Positions 36,566 through 48,760 of a stretch of DNA of 64,000 nt are shown in pieces; position 1 is the first letter of the stretch, and each line of letters starts with the position of its first letter. The notes beneath the pieces were generated by a model that did not search any database, had not been told where the DNA came from, and was given only the letters and a program-made list of their open reading frames with translations. The DNA is from Phaseolus vulgaris (taxonomy: Eukaryota; Streptophyta; Magnoliopsida; Fabales; Fabaceae), in the NCBI RefSeq assembly GCF_000499845.2, contig NC_023749.2, forward strand, positions 9,096,013-9,160,012, written 5' to 3'. Position numbers and translations under genes: made by a program.

Positions 36566-38004
36566 CTAAGAAGAAACATACTCCATACTCAACAAGAAAT
36601 TTTTTGGAGATGTTTCAATAGTTGGAATACTAGTTCTCTTAACCCACTGTCCTCTAGGAACCTCAACTGAAGCACGACCCGTGCTCCCACTACTATAAGC
36701 ACCTCTGACTGGTCTACTTGAACCTTTCCATGCTCGTTCATCCTGAATTTGACTTGTGGCTCTGGGTTTCTCTCTTGTAAAGACAACCCTCTTTTGCCCA
36801 CGAGATTTTGTGAACCAGACTTTGTTTATCTTCTGAACTGGGACGGTCACTCCCTCAGACAGTAATCCGACCATATACAACGAACCTCTCTTTCTTCCGC
36901 AGGCCATGACAAGATTTCCCTTGACGATCTTCCATTGCTGATTTCCAAACTTCACATCATGTCCTTATTCGTCCAACTGCCTAATAGAAATCAAATTTTT
37001 CGTTAAGCTTGGAACAACTCTGACATCCTTCAAGGTCCACAAACCGACTGGCGTCTTCAACACTATGTCACCCATGCCGTAACATCAAGATTTATGCTGT
37101 CTGCTAGTCTTACCTTTCCAAAGTCTTCAATAACTAGATTCTGCAATGCTTCACTGTTGTGGGTAGCATGAAATGAAGCACCAGAATCCATGACCCAGGA
37201 ATCCACATTGTTATTCAGGAAATAGACTAAGAGGTCCTCGTCCACGAAGTCTTCTGCAATGTTGACTTGTTTATAATTTGGGCATTGATTCCTGAAATGC
37301 CCCACCTCCTTACAGTTCCAACATGTTACACTTGAGCAATCCCGAGTCTTTGACTGACTTCTTTTTTTCGTTCTTGCTCCCACTATCTCTGATATTTTTC
37401 TTACCTCTGATGACATATAGCGATTCACTAGATAATTCCTCAGAAGTCCTTCTTCGGACATCCTCACCAAGAATGATATCACGAATCTTCTCAAAAGTGA
37501 ATCCATCGGTCACGCTGAACTGATAACTGTTGTAATTGTTTCGGACCAACTGTCAGACAAAGACAATAATAGTAGTAAAACTTGAACTTCATCATCGAAC
37601 TTAATGCCCACTGACGTAAGTCTGGCTAAGATCGAAGTCGTTTTATTGATGTGCTCAGTAACTGAATTGTCTTCCTTCATCCTTGTGTTTACCAATTCTC
37701 TAATCGGAAACACCTTATTTGCAACAGATGGTTTCTCATACATGTTAGACAATGCTTCCATGATACTTATCGTTGTCTTCTCCTTTAGAATGTTGAACGC
37801 AACATTCTTGGTCAAAGAGAGTCGAATAACGGACATAGCCTTTCGATCCAAACCTGCCCATTCTGCATCAGACATCTTTTCTGACTTGTCACCTAAAACC
37901 ACGTCTAAAACTTTCTGAATTAGCAAATCCTCAATTTGCATTTTCCACCAACTGAGATCTGTACCATCGAATTTTTCAATTTGAAACCTCCCGTCTTCTG
38001 CCAT
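36566..38004 (-). pseudogene. Copia retrotransposon gag-protease remnant
   Basis: Minus-strand frames give, in order, a UBN2-type Gag and then a CCHC zinc knuckle and protease. Gag starts at 38004 with KFDGTDLSWWKMQIEDLL, followed by LSLTKNVAFNI and LLLLLSLSDSWSE. The knuckle is CWNCKEVGHFRNQC at about 37325-37280, and the aspartic protease site is WVMDSGASFHAT at about 37205-37165. Then comes a pre-integrase-like stretch with WKIVKGNLVMACGRKRGSLY. Frameshifts near 37515 and 37325 and stops near 37065 and 36965 break it. Reverse transcriptase and integrase core are missing. Leader repeats, primer-binding site and LTR follow on the right (38225-38690), so the 5' half of the element is kept. 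Confidence 0.85.
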
Positions 38005-38224
38005 CTCAAGCGACTAGTCGAGATACTCGATACAACTAATTTCAGATCTTGACAATTTTTTTTAAATAAAGACCACAAAAACTGCACCACCCAAAATCAC
38101 TCACCAATAGACCTGGTCGTGGTCCCCATTGCACTAGCGCTTCGCACCACCACCGTCGCTGGTCACCTCCGTTGCACTGCACTCTGTGTCGTCTTAGACT
38201 AGCACACCTGCAGAACACACACAC

Positions 38225-38368
38225 AACCCTAGCTTTGGAACGCTGTTGCCGCCCCTACGAAACCCTAGCTTTGGGATGTCGTTGTCGCCCCTACGAAACC
38301 CTAACTGTAGGACGTCACTGTCGCCCTTGCAAAACCCTAGCTTTAGGACACCGTTGTAGCCGCAATTT
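38225..38368 (-). repeat. 36-bp tandem repeat in the Copia leader
   Basis: Four units begin with AACCCTA at exactly 38225, 38261, 38297 and 38333. Each holds an AACCCTAGCTTTGG-like block and a TGTCGCCCCTACG-like block. They lie between the primer-binding site and the gag start of the minus-strand Copia element. Confidence 0.9.
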
Positions 38369-38424
38369 TCACGTCTCGTCGATTAATTTCTGTTGATCGG
38401 ATCTCTAGTGTGTAAACGAACTAA

Positions 38425-38436
38425 ATTCTGATGCCA
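38425..38436 (-). other. Primer-binding site of the Copia element
   Basis: The minus strand reads TGGCATCAGAAT, close to the initiator-Met tRNA complement TGGTATCAGAGC, two bases from the LTR edge. Confidence 0.6.
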
Positions 38437-38438
38437 CT

Positions 38439-38690
38439 TGACGGAAAAAAACATATGCGGAAGCAACACACATAATCACGAATCAACTGCAGAAAATAAA
38501 CAACATAATATTTAACGTGATCCACACAAACAACTATTAAGTTTTATTTATATCCTGTTGTACCCAATTACAAGTATAATAATCTCTTTAAATAGAAATT
38601 ACAAAGGGAACACAATGATTAAGGTCACTCACTAAACATGAGTTCAACCCAATTGGTACTGGCTTCATATCCAATAACAATAACTATGTG
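38439..38690 (-). repeat. 5' LTR of the Copia element (approximate right end)
   Basis: Read on plus it starts TGACGGAAAAAAACATATGC, so on the element's strand it ends in CA next to the primer-binding site. AACGTGATCCACACAAAC at about 38514 is typical of the R/U5 region of plant Copia LTRs. The far end is not fixed, and no second LTR is seen. Confidence 0.5.
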
Positions 38691-39405
38691 GCGTAATATA
38701 AAAAAAAAACATTTTTTTCAATCTTACATTTTTTGAAAATTTTATATATATATATATTTCAAAGCCGGAGTTAAAAAATGTTTGTAGTATTTCTCCTATT
38801 CTTTTATTCTATTAAAAAACTAAAAATCAATTATCAGTTCTTACTTACATTTTTTTTCGTGAATGTTTTTCTTTTCAAAATGAAACATGGGCACCAAAGT
38901 TATGCAGAAAATAAAATGAAGATGATTGTTATGGTTCTTTCTACGTTATGGAAAAGGAGATAATTGATAAATTGAACGCAAAAACTGAAATTGCGGAAAA
39001 AAAAAATGTAGTGAACCTTGTTAAAACGTGGAATGCGAACATTGAATTGAGATAAAACTAAAGCACGTGGAAGAGAAATGGCAGAAACAAGAGAAATGAG
39101 TCGGAGATCGAAACGACGGTGTTTTACGACTAGAAAATTGAATCAATAAAAAAATTAATTAAAAATATAAGATTGATTTTTTTTTATTTAGTAATAATTG
39201 AAATACTTTATCAACACAAAAAATTAAAATTTAATAATTTTAAATTGTCTTACCAGAATAAAATATTTAAAAAACTGAAATAATTTGAAATAAAAATAAA
39301 TAAATTTAGTATATTTAAATTTATTAAAAGTTGTGAAATTTTTTATGCAAAAAGATATTATAAAATTCTTGTGTTGTATGTGAGTATTATTGTATATTAA
39401 ATTTG
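38691..39405. other. AT-rich intergenic stretch
   Basis: No gene is recognised. The frame at 38778-38963 has no family signature. Confidence 0.4.
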
Positions 39406-39795
39406 TACTACTAGAAAAATCATTAATTAGAAACTAATTTTAGAAAAAATAAATTATTAGTTTATATATTGACTAAATTATATATTATTTTAGAAACTAA
39501 AAAAATTATTAATTTTTAAATTAGTTTTTATTATTGTCTAAATTGATATCTAATTAATTATCTAAGTTTTAGCTACCAATTATTTAGATTCTAAAGTTGG
39601 TATCTAAAACATTGATATCTAATTAGATATCAATATAAATATCATTTATCAATAATAGAAACTAAATTAGATACAAAAAAAAAATTAGTCTTTAAAATAG
39701 TATCTAATTAATAATTTTTTATCTTTAAAAATATTTTTTAACTAATTATTTTTTGTCACTAAAAAATGATTTTTATTTAATCATTTTCTTGTAAT
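39406..39795. mobile_element. CACTA-end fold-back MITE, copy 5
   Basis: It starts TACTACTAGAAAAATC and ends CATTTTCTTGTAATG, both close to the CACTACAAGAAAATC ends. The same fold-back interior is present in decayed form. Confidence 0.75.
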
Positions 39796-39816
39796 GCTGG
39801 TTAATCAACACGCATT

Positions 39817-40210
39817 TTTTTTTATCAGTAAAAAAAGATAAATAAATACGAATCACTCCAGGGGTGGTTCAACCCTTATCATAAAAATAAATCTTAGTCT
39901 CCCCCAAAACAGGACATCAACAAAACCTCAAAAACCACCTAAAGAGCTACCAACAAAGTAATTCATCAATTACTCATCCTTATACAAACCAAAGGGTCAA
40001 TACACAAGTTAGAATAAGAGAAAAAAAAAACCAGAGTGTGATTTGGAAGTAATCTATAACCATACATTTAATTGAATCGTAGCGAACATTTTTACATTGT
40101 CAACTACACCCCCTTTCAAAATGACAATTTCATGTGCTTCAAAATTTCACTAACTTCTGCAATCCAAACCGTGTCATAAGCGTTACACAACTTAAACTGA
40201 AAAAAAATTT
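39817..40210 (-). mobile_element. LINE 3'-end fragment
   Basis: On the minus strand this holds TTTTGGGGGAGACTAAG and GTTGAACCACCCCTGGAGTG, then TTTATC and CTGATAAAAAAAAA at the end. That is the usual 3' untranslated tail of plant LINEs. No coding sequence is recognised. Confidence 0.45.
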
Positions 40211-43200
40211 AACATTGATTCATTGTGGAACACCAACAAAATTCTTAAAACGTGCATCTAACTTAGGTTATACTTTTTAAAATAGTGCTTATAAAATACT
40301 TATTTAATTATCTGTTACTATATTTTATAGAGTAAAAGTACCACAAAAATAAATACAAACTCAAGCTATAGCTTCCCAATTTAAAATAAAAAAATATATC
40401 ATAAAATTTTGTTTGATAGTTATCGGCATATTAATAAATAGTTATATATATTTTTTCATATGTCGGCAAATAAAACCTTTATACATTTGAGTGACCTTTT
40501 AGTTTGGAAGTTCGGATAATATTTCTTTTATAAAGTCAAATGAAGAATAACACTGTTAATCTAAGACAAAACAACAAATTATATATATATTAACTGGTTG
40601 GAAATTAAGATAACATAATTAGGAATAATTTTTATATGAGTTTTCCTATCTTATAATGAGTTTTCCTATCTTATCTTATAATGGGTAGATACAATTAACA
40701 AATTTAAATTTAAATATTTTTTTAATTTTATTTTCAAAAAATAATTTTATAGATTAAAAATAATTTATTTATTAATTTCAACTCCCAATAAGTAAAATTT
40801 AAATATATTAAAAATAAACACATAAAAAATGAGATATAATAAGAGAAACTTCAAATCTTTATTTTTATTATGAGACAACAGCACTAATGTTCCAATCCAA
40901 CTGTAAATATGTTATGTTAATATTCGAAACTCGCATTTAATTATAAAAAAAATGAATTAAGAGAAAATAATGTGTATAAATTATAATTATTAATCTTGAC
41001 TCCTAAAGTATATCTCTCTTCTAGAAGTACTCGAATATAAAGAAACAATAAAAAAAAAACAAATATTGTGAAATTAATATTGGAAATTTGATATTCTATA
41101 TACTATTTTGACTTCATAAAATTCTCATTCAAAATTTGCTGCACATAAAGATTTGGTTGGGTTGATTTAGTCTTTATCCAAATCACAAGTTAATTGATTT
41201 TTCAAAAGTAGTGGGAATTTTGCTTACTTTCAGTACCCATGTGCCTTTGATTAGAGGGGATAAAACTTCAGATTAATTAAAACATATTTAATTTTAGAAG
41301 AATTTGAGGGTGATTAATGATCAATTAGAGACCTTAACTTGTGACGTAGTTGATATTTTCCAATTCAAAATCTTTCATTTTAACTTAGAACTCCAGTTAA
41401 ATGGTACCTTTGACTATAAGAAAAGAAAATAATGGATAAAAATAAAATAGAGAAATTAGGAAAATATAACAAAATTTAAGTTGTTTTGTTTTCCTTTTAA
41501 AAAATATGATAAATTTGTTGTAAAATAAGAGAGAAATTATGTTATTATTTTTTAATATAGTATATATATGTTTGAATAATTTTTTCTATATAGATACTTA
41601 CAAGAAAGAAAAAAATTTAAAAAATTGAAATTATTTTCTATATAAACTAAAACTACCTTATACAAAAACTGTAAAAAAAAGTTATATACATTTATATTTT
41701 TAACTTAAGTATGAACTAATTTTATCTTATTATTTTCTTCCTAAAAATACTTGTAAATAAACGTGTTCAAAAAGTACATAATCATTGATTAAAAAAATAA
41801 CTTACCATTTATCAAATTTTCATATTTTGTTTAGCATGTATATATAGTTCAGAAATTTTCTACACAGCAGAGATCCAACATATTTTTTCTTAAATAGATT
41901 ATCGTCAAATCAAAATTTATTAACACACACTACAATAATAAATTAGATCATCACCATATTAGTTAAGTAATCAAAATTATCTTCGTTACTTAGTAATAGT
42001 GTAAAATCAAAAAAATCACACCAAACATCATGTTTTTTTTTATCCTATGATATTATTGATAATAATATTAAGAAGTGAATTTTAAGTCTAATTCAATTTT
42101 ATGAAACTAATTTATAAATTGAGATTTTCACTCATTTGTATACTATGAAATATTTTTGTCTTTAATTAATGTGAATCATTTACACACACTCTTCAAGTCG
42201 AAGTTATTAACTCATGCATGAGATTAAATAATTGGTGGTCCAATAGAGAGTAGTCTTATCGGTCTAACAAACTCTAGTTATGATAGATTCTAAATGAGTC
42301 AAATATCATATTAAAAAGTAAAACTCTATCTCAATCTCTTAAAACCGATTATAAAGTAAAATTTACATTTACTTATATATTATAAATATTTTTATCTCAG
42401 ATCTCCAACCGATATAAAATAAGCAAAATCAAATATATAATATGAATTGATGTTATGAAAATTGTTAATTTGTATACTAGATATTTATGAATAGTTTAAT
42501 AATAAATAATATAATATATCTAATAAATTTTTGTTAGAATAAATTTTAATACCATATAAAATTATAACTTTTAAACTTAATTCAGTCTTACTTCAATTAT
42601 ATATTCAAAATTCTTTATTTACGTTGATCTTCAACCAACATAATCTGTGATTGAAGTTTAAGATTTTGTATAGTAAGTAACGAAGGTGATGCCGGGTATT
42701 CTATTATGTGGAAAATGCATGGTGTTGCACTCCATTATTTTCGTACAACATGTTTTCCACGTTTTAAATAATTCTAAAATTGCAACCCATGTTCAGAATG
42801 GTTTCAGCAGTGATCTCATACTAATAAATGATCATTGTGATTTTCTTGATCTAGATTTGAAGGTTGGTAGGGTCATGTGAAGGACTTCCAAATGAAATCG
42901 TGGGAATTGCTCTGTCACTTCAAATCAAACCACGTTTTTGCGCGACACTAACAGACACATATTATGATCTTATCTCCTACATCACATAAACTTCATAACT
43001 AAATTATCACAACTTTCACAATTATACTTATTTTTTTTTCAATTTATCGTAGTTGTAATAATCTTTCTTAGAAAAATATATGTATAATACAAAATAAATA
43101 ATATATAATTGTTATAGTAAAAGTAGTTGACGGTTCTTAAGTATAAAACATTAAAAAATATGTATATTTTAATAGTGAGTTTCGGACTTCACTTCATTAG

Positions 43201-43355
43201 TAATGTGATGGAGTATCTCATCGGTGAAGTAATGTGGTGGATACCTCATAGTTGATGTGGTTGAATTGATGTGATTGAATATCTAACTAGTAGTCAATTA
43301 TTTTATCCTAATTTAGATAAGAATAATTATGACACTATAAATATACATTATATAG
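40211..43355. other. AT-rich intergenic stretch
   Basis: It contains three decayed plus-strand copies of the AAGTCTAACTCAACC repeat (about 42070-42185, 42300-42425 and 42530-42640). The 64-codon frame at 42686-42880 cannot be assigned. Near 43160-43280 a TGATGTGGTTGAATTGATGTGATTGAAT-like short-period stretch is seen. Confidence 0.45.
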
Positions 43356-43628
43356 GTAGGGTCATGTGTTTGGTTTGAGAATTGGTATCTCTTGATTTTC
43401 AATTTGTGTATCTAACAGTATATTATATAACACAAATCAAGATATTTTAATCAATTAACTTTAATCGTTCAATTAAGAAAAAATCATCACTAAAGATGGA
43501 GAGGTCGGAATTCAGTTTATACATACCAAATAACGCTCTACATAAATGATGATCTAATACACACCAGTTAATGGTATATTTATCCTCGATCACCTTAAAT
43601 GTTCTAGGTCGAAGGTTGCCTAAACTCT
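43356..43628 (+). repeat. 5' LTR-like copy of a Tat/Ogre-type element
   Basis: This aligns with 46976-47245. Shared words are GGTCATG at the start, TCTAAC..GTATATTATA, CACAAATCAA, ATTAACTTTAATCG, GAGAGGT and CTCTACATAAATGATGAT. It ends just before a primer-binding-like TTGGCGTCTACTATGGAA. The exact left end is uncertain. Confidence 0.6.
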
Positions 43629-43645
43629 TGGCGTCTACTATGGAA
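43628..43645 (+). other. Primer-binding/leader site of the Tat/Ogre-type element
   Basis: TTGGCGTCTACTATGGAA is a decayed form of the TTGGCGCCGTCTGTGGGAA leader common in plant Tat/Ogre Gypsy elements. It lies at the end of the LTR copy. Confidence 0.5.
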
Positions 43646-46390
43646 CACATAAAACTTTTCCTACCTCCGCAATATTATATATATATATATATATATATAA
43701 CTTTCCTTATTCACACACGGCAACACCCATAGCACCCATGAAAGAACGATTGTAACGTAGTTGATTACAGTTCTCCGCCGCCATGCCGGGTACACTGATG
43801 TGTCTTTAATTTTTAATGAGCGTATTAATTTCTATTTCGTTATTATTTTATCCTTGATTGATCACCTTGAGCTCAAAAATCAAATCGTAATAAAAAAACA
43901 TAGTGAATAGATTAAATAAAGTAAAACAGTCACATCATTATATTTTCAACATCATTATACTATTTATTGATTTGGTGTTCATGCTTTGCCACATAAAGTT
44001 ATTCAGAGATTTTCTAGATAATTGAAACCCAAAAGAAATATCATTATAAAGGAAATGCAATCGAATTCATATAAAAAAATCATGTTTAGTGATTCGGTGT
44101 CCGAATCCATTGTTATGATTTTATGCCATTGCTATTTTTTTCTGTTTATTTTCTATTTCAAAATATTAATAATTGTTTAGTTAATGAAATATTATTTTGA
44201 TAATGATTTGTAAGCATCCTATTTTACTTTATTATATTGATTGAAACAACACTACAAGAAAATCATGAAATAGAAACCAATTTGTAGAAACCAAAATAAT
44301 TAGTTGCAATAGTAATTAAATTAGAGACCATTTTAGAAACTAAAAAGAAATTTGGTTTCTAAATTAGTTTCTATTATTGTTAAATAGTTTCTAAATTGGT
44401 ATCTAATTAGCAACCAAGGTTTTTGCTACCAAATTTAGAAACTAAATAATTGGTAGTTAAAATTTTAGTTATTAATTAGATACCAATTTAAAAACTATTT
44501 AACAATAATAGAAACTAATTTAGAAACCAATTTTTTTTTTTAGTTTCTAAAATGGTCTCTATTTTAGTTTCTATTGTAACTAATTATTTTGGTCTCTAAA
44601 AATTGGTTTCTATTTCATGATTTTCTTGTAGTGCAAGTTGAGTATTAATTAAATAATTAAAAAAGTTAAAAGAAAAGTTAATTTGATACCATAGTAATAA
44701 ATTACAAAAATGAATATTACTTTAATATATAAGTTCGTAATATATAAATTCATAATGACCACACTTTTTTTCAATGTGAGAATTTATACGACTACAAATT
44801 AATTATTAATTATTTTAAAGTATATTTGATAAGAATTGCGTTTTGAGAATTTTGGAAATATTTGTGAAATTTTGGGGTGTTTATAATACATTTTCAGTTT
44901 AGTGTGCTTTCGCAACCTCTGGTGATTTTTATGAGTTTTAAGAACTTTTTTTTTACTATTCTTAAATTAATATTATTTTTTTATTAGTTAAATTTATCCT
45001 GTGCTGCATTTTATTTGGTTAAAATATTTATGAGGTGTTTATGGAAAACTAGAAGAAATATTATGTTGGTCATATTTGTTTATAAATTTTCCTAAATTTT
45101 ACTCATTTCATAAGTTTTTCATTCATAAGTTTTTCATTAATATAATCTTTACATGATGAATTTTTTAAGTTTTTAAAATTTATGAAAAGTGAAAAAAAAA
45201 TAGTATTATCACCTGGGAGTTTATCAGGATGTTTACAAGTGTTCAAATGTGTTTTTATTATTATTAAGGTGAATTTTTTTTACTATAAAATTATCTTTTA
45301 TGCTATTATATACATTAGAAAATTTATACACAGTATTATGATCCTTTCCTGAATATTATTTGATTTTATAACAGGTTTAAAAAATAAATAAATAAATAAA
45401 AATAAAATCTTTGCTTATTTATCAATATAACTTACCCATTCATTCATATTTTTTTCTTCTATAGTTTTTAAGATTATGTATGTGAGGTCATGGGCCGAGT
45501 CAGATGAGATTAAAGCAGGGGGATGATCAGGCTAGAGGAGAGAAGAATGTGTTGAAAGATAGAGGGTTAAGCCTCATTGACTCACGCCTGAGGTTGAGGG
45601 GCTATGAGGTCATGGACCGACCCAATTAATATATCATAACGTTTGATACGAAGGATCCAACGATGATACAGAATCTTCATAAAGAACTTTGGTGGAGTTA
45701 CCGGAGGGGGGGTTTACGATAATTTATTATGACAGAAAGACCGTTACAAAGGGATAGACGTCGAGACTTCTATAAAAGGGAAGGGAGACCGAGTAGAGAA
45801 TACATGACGACACTAAGACTGGAAAGCACTGTTTCTGGTTATCTTTGATACTCTAGTTGATGGTCATCTATCTTGGTTAGAACAATGTCATATTTTGTTA
45901 TAAAATATCACTATATTACAATGTTGTTCTTATTAAAGAAAGAGTATAGAAGAGTAAAAAACCAATAATGAATCTTATTAAATTTTGAAAATCCATTTGA
46001 TAGAAAGTTTATTAAATTAAAAATGTGAAATTCAAGAATTAAAAATGATTTCTTGTATACGGACAAAAAACAATTACAAAAAATATAGAATATTTATGTT
46101 TTTGAATATTTTTCTCTAACCATTACCATTTTCTTGGAGAATATTCATTTAGTTGTTTATAAATTATTGGATATTAGACCTATACCAAGAACATGGAACG
46201 TGACTAATCTATGTTTTTATTACAGTTAATTAAATATTTATAAAATTTCTTCTTATTTGTTTAATTTGTATTTGGTACAATTTGATATATTTAGAATTGA
46301 TGTTGATTGAAAATAAGATTGTGTATTCAGTATACTACATGGTGTACAAGTTTGAAATTTGTAGGCGCACGACCTCAGTCGAAATCAATT
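43646..46390 (+). mobile_element. Interior of a coding-less Tat/Ogre-type element
   Basis: Between the two LTR-like copies no gag or pol motif is readable. A TA run (about 43676-43699) and a CACTA-end MITE (44250-44633) lie inside. At 45483-45900 there is an extra LTR-like piece: TGAGGTCATGG words at 45483 and 45605, a GCCTCATTGACTCACGCCTG tract between them, and a TATA box CTTCTATAAAAGGGAAGGG near 45770. This suggests nested or repeated LTR copies. I read the whole 43.4-47.2 kb as a non-autonomous or gutted element. Confidence 0.5.
44250..44633. mobile_element. CACTA-end fold-back MITE, intact copy
   Basis: It starts CACTACAAGAAAATCATG and ends CATGATTTTCTTGTAGTG, so the first and last 18 bases mirror exactly. 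It is flanked by the 3-bp direct repeat CAA (44247-44249 and 44634-44636), the target size of CACTA (En/Spm) transposons. The 384-bp body is an almost complete fold-back, so a transcript would form one long hairpin. It encodes no protein and must depend on a CACTA transposase elsewhere. Confidence 0.9.
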
Positions 46391-46765
46391 AAAAAAATCC
46401 TTACTAAGGTGAAGAGCCTGATAAGGTACAAAAAAAATCCTTACGTAGGTGAAAAGCCTGATAAGGTACACAAAAAATCCTTACTGAGGTGAAAAGCCTG
46501 ATAAGGTACAAAAAAAATCCTTACTTAGGTGAAAAGCTTGATAAGGTAAAAAAAAATCCTTACTCAAGTGAAGAGCCTTTTACTCAGGTGAAGAGCCTAG
46601 GGTGCTGACAATGATCGATCCAATTTAAAAAACGTCACTCAGGTGAATAGCCTGGGGGAGTCCCGACAACGATCGATCCAATTTAAAAAACCTCACTCGG
46701 GTGAAGAGCCTGAGGGTGCCGACAACGATCGGTCCAATTTAAAAAAACTCACTCAGGTAAAAGAA
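46391..46765 (+). repeat. Two-type tandem array before the polypurine tract
   Basis: Five units of about 40 bp (AAAAAATCCTTACT, AGGTGAAGAGCCTG, ATAAGGTAC) lead into three units of about 57 bp (CTCACTCAGGTGAAGAGCC, GACAACGATCGATCCAATTT). Both types share the ACTCAGGTGAAGAGCCTG core. Such arrays are typical of the 3' untranslated part of Tat/Ogre elements. Confidence 0.85.
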
Positions 46766-46863
46766 GTGTCGAGCTCAAGTTGGATACACTATTGGAAATT
46801 AGTTGAAAGGAGGAATCAAGCAATACCAATGAACTCACCATAGCTTCATTGGCCTACGCCTAA

Positions 46864-46975
46864 GGCTGGGGGGCATGTAAGGTCATAGACCTGGCCCGAT
46901 GATGGATAATTTATGGGTTGTCTTTCAATCTCAACTCATCATAGCCTCATTGGCCTATGCCTGAGACTGGAGGCA
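46864..46975 (+). other. Polypurine tract and 100-bp duplicated LTR start
   Basis: GGCTGGGGGG (46864-46873) is followed by CA and then TG at 46876. A second GAGACTGGAGG, CA and TG stands exactly 100 bases later, at 46976. The words CATTGGCCTA..GCCT, GGTCAT and GACC recur in both, so the LTR start with its polypurine tract is tandemly duplicated. Confidence 0.65.
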
Positions 46976-47245
46976 TGTGGGGTCATGGATCTGACCCAAA
47001 GATTGACAACTTATGGATCATTTTTCGACCTGTTTATCTAACGTTATATTATAGCACAAATCAAAGGATATCAATAAATTAACTTTAATCGCTCAATTAA
47101 AACAGAATTATGACTAAAGACGGAGAGGTTGAAATTCGGTCCATATATACCAGATAATGCTCTACATAAATGATGATTTAACACACACCGGTAAAGGATA
47201 TATTTATCATTGACTATCTTGACTATCTTGAATAGATGGTCTATA
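46976..47245 (+). repeat. 3' LTR-like copy of the Tat/Ogre-type element
   Basis: It begins TGTGGGGTCATGGATC after the second polypurine tract and matches 43356-43628 over most of its length. Minus-strand frames in both copies (ending IERLKLI) are by-products of this similarity. Confidence 0.6.
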
Positions 47246-48080
47246 CACTTAACTAGACCAACATCCAATATAAATATAAAAGTACACATTAATAAATAAT
47301 ATTTATTATACTTGTTTATCACATACCGAATCATAAGCATCTAAATAATTTTTAGATATATATATATAGTTCACATAAAATCCAATTATAAGGTGACTTA
47401 TAATTTGTAAATACATAACGATCTGTATTCTGAAAAAAAAAATTATATTGTCTCAATCTCCAAATCAATGATATTATCTATATTTTGATGACTTGAGTTG
47501 TATCGTGATGGTATCCAAAATATCTGATATTCAAGAACTCATTTTTTCGGACATAATTTAAACATTTAGTTGGGTATTATATTATTTTATTCATTCTTTG
47601 ACCAATTCTGATTGAGTTGAATGACTTTTGGTGGCAATTGTGGGACAACAAATAAAATGACTTAATCTTTTGTATGAACTGTTCTCAACGTGACAGCTCT
47701 TAACAGTACTAATGGCTCAAATTATGATGAGACATTTTTGTAGAAGGATAATCATATTTTTTATATCCAATAACTTTTTATGCATATTATTTTACATTTT
47801 CTGTTTTTTATAAATATAAAACCTTTATTTTTAATAACTATATTATTTCTAAAAATATATTGTCAAGTGATTAACATTATTAAATTTTACTGTGAGAGAT
47901 AGTTTTCTTTTGTCTTCTCCCATTATTTATTATTTATTATTATCTATTATTACTTATTCACAATCTTTAAATAAAAGAGAAATTTCATTAAGAAAAATGT
48001 AAGAAAAGTAAGACATTGATTTTCGAAACACTATTTTCCATGCACGTTTCTATGAAAAAAAGTTGTATGTGTTGAGTCTA
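47246..48080. other. AT-rich intergenic stretch
   Basis: Nothing recognisable. Confidence 0.4.
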
Positions 48081-48083
48081 TTA

Positions 48084-48600
48084 GGGTGTGTTTGGATTAG
48101 AGGGTGTGGGGGAGTGAAAAGTTGAGGGTGAGTGGGAGTGGAAGTGTGAAGAAAGTGTGAAGAAAGTTGAGGTTGTTTGGATTGGAGTATGTTAGAGTGG
48201 ATGTGTGAAGAAAGTTTATTGGAAATTGTGAATGATGTAATAGTTGTGAGAGTATTTTAATATATTTTGAATAGTAAAATTTGTAAGATTACAATTTTAC
48301 CCTTTATATAAAAAAAGAATAAATAACGATTAATCCTATTTCATATTTTAGTTAATTATAATTTAAAATTAAAGTATAATTATATTATTTAACATTTTAT
48401 TAATTAAGAATTATTTTTTATTTAAGTTAATTTATTTACATAATTTTAATATTATAAATGATTTTATAAATTATTTTATGTTATATATATACAAATATAT
48501 ATAAAATTAATTTTAATAATAATTTCCATTATTATGAATAGCAAAATGAATATATTTTAAAAAGAAAATAGAAATTTAGAATATAACATGAATATTAAGT
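48084..48600 (+). repeat. Harbinger-type terminal arm
   Basis: TTA (48081-48083) then GGGTGTGTTTGGATTAG and GA-rich sequence (GTGTGAAGAAAGTTGAGG), then TTACAATTTTACCC and an AT-rich stretch. This is the left arm of the MITE family at 2720 and 57940. The right arm is not adjacent. The next feature is a gene cluster of transposon type on the minus strand. Confidence 0.65.
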
Positions 48601-48760
48601 AGGTGTCAAAATATATAATATAAAGTCATTACATGAAGAACATAATAATGTTAATTAGAAAAAGAAAAGACATTCCCAGTAATAACATTTGAATCCTTCT
48701 TGTGGAGACCTTCAAACGGTTTTCTAGAAGACATATCTTATTCCGTTGTATGATAATAAT

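Noticed and set aside
38172..38396. Cys/Arg-rich plus-strand frame with repeated CRPYETLALG
   Set aside because: It is the antisense translation of the 36-bp Copia leader repeat.
42686..42880. 64-codon plus-strand frame (MMPGILLCGK..)
   Set aside because: Composition is somewhat coding-like, but no motif, intron or neighbour supports a gene.
43447..43650. Minus-strand frame resembling the one at 47071-47340
   Set aside because: The similarity comes from the two LTR copies they lie in. The shared peptide is a by-product of repeated DNA, not a conserved gene.
46307..46843. Repetitive peptide frames over 46307-46492 and 46643-46843
   Set aside because: They are translations of the tandem array before the polypurine tract, with lengths set by the repeat units.
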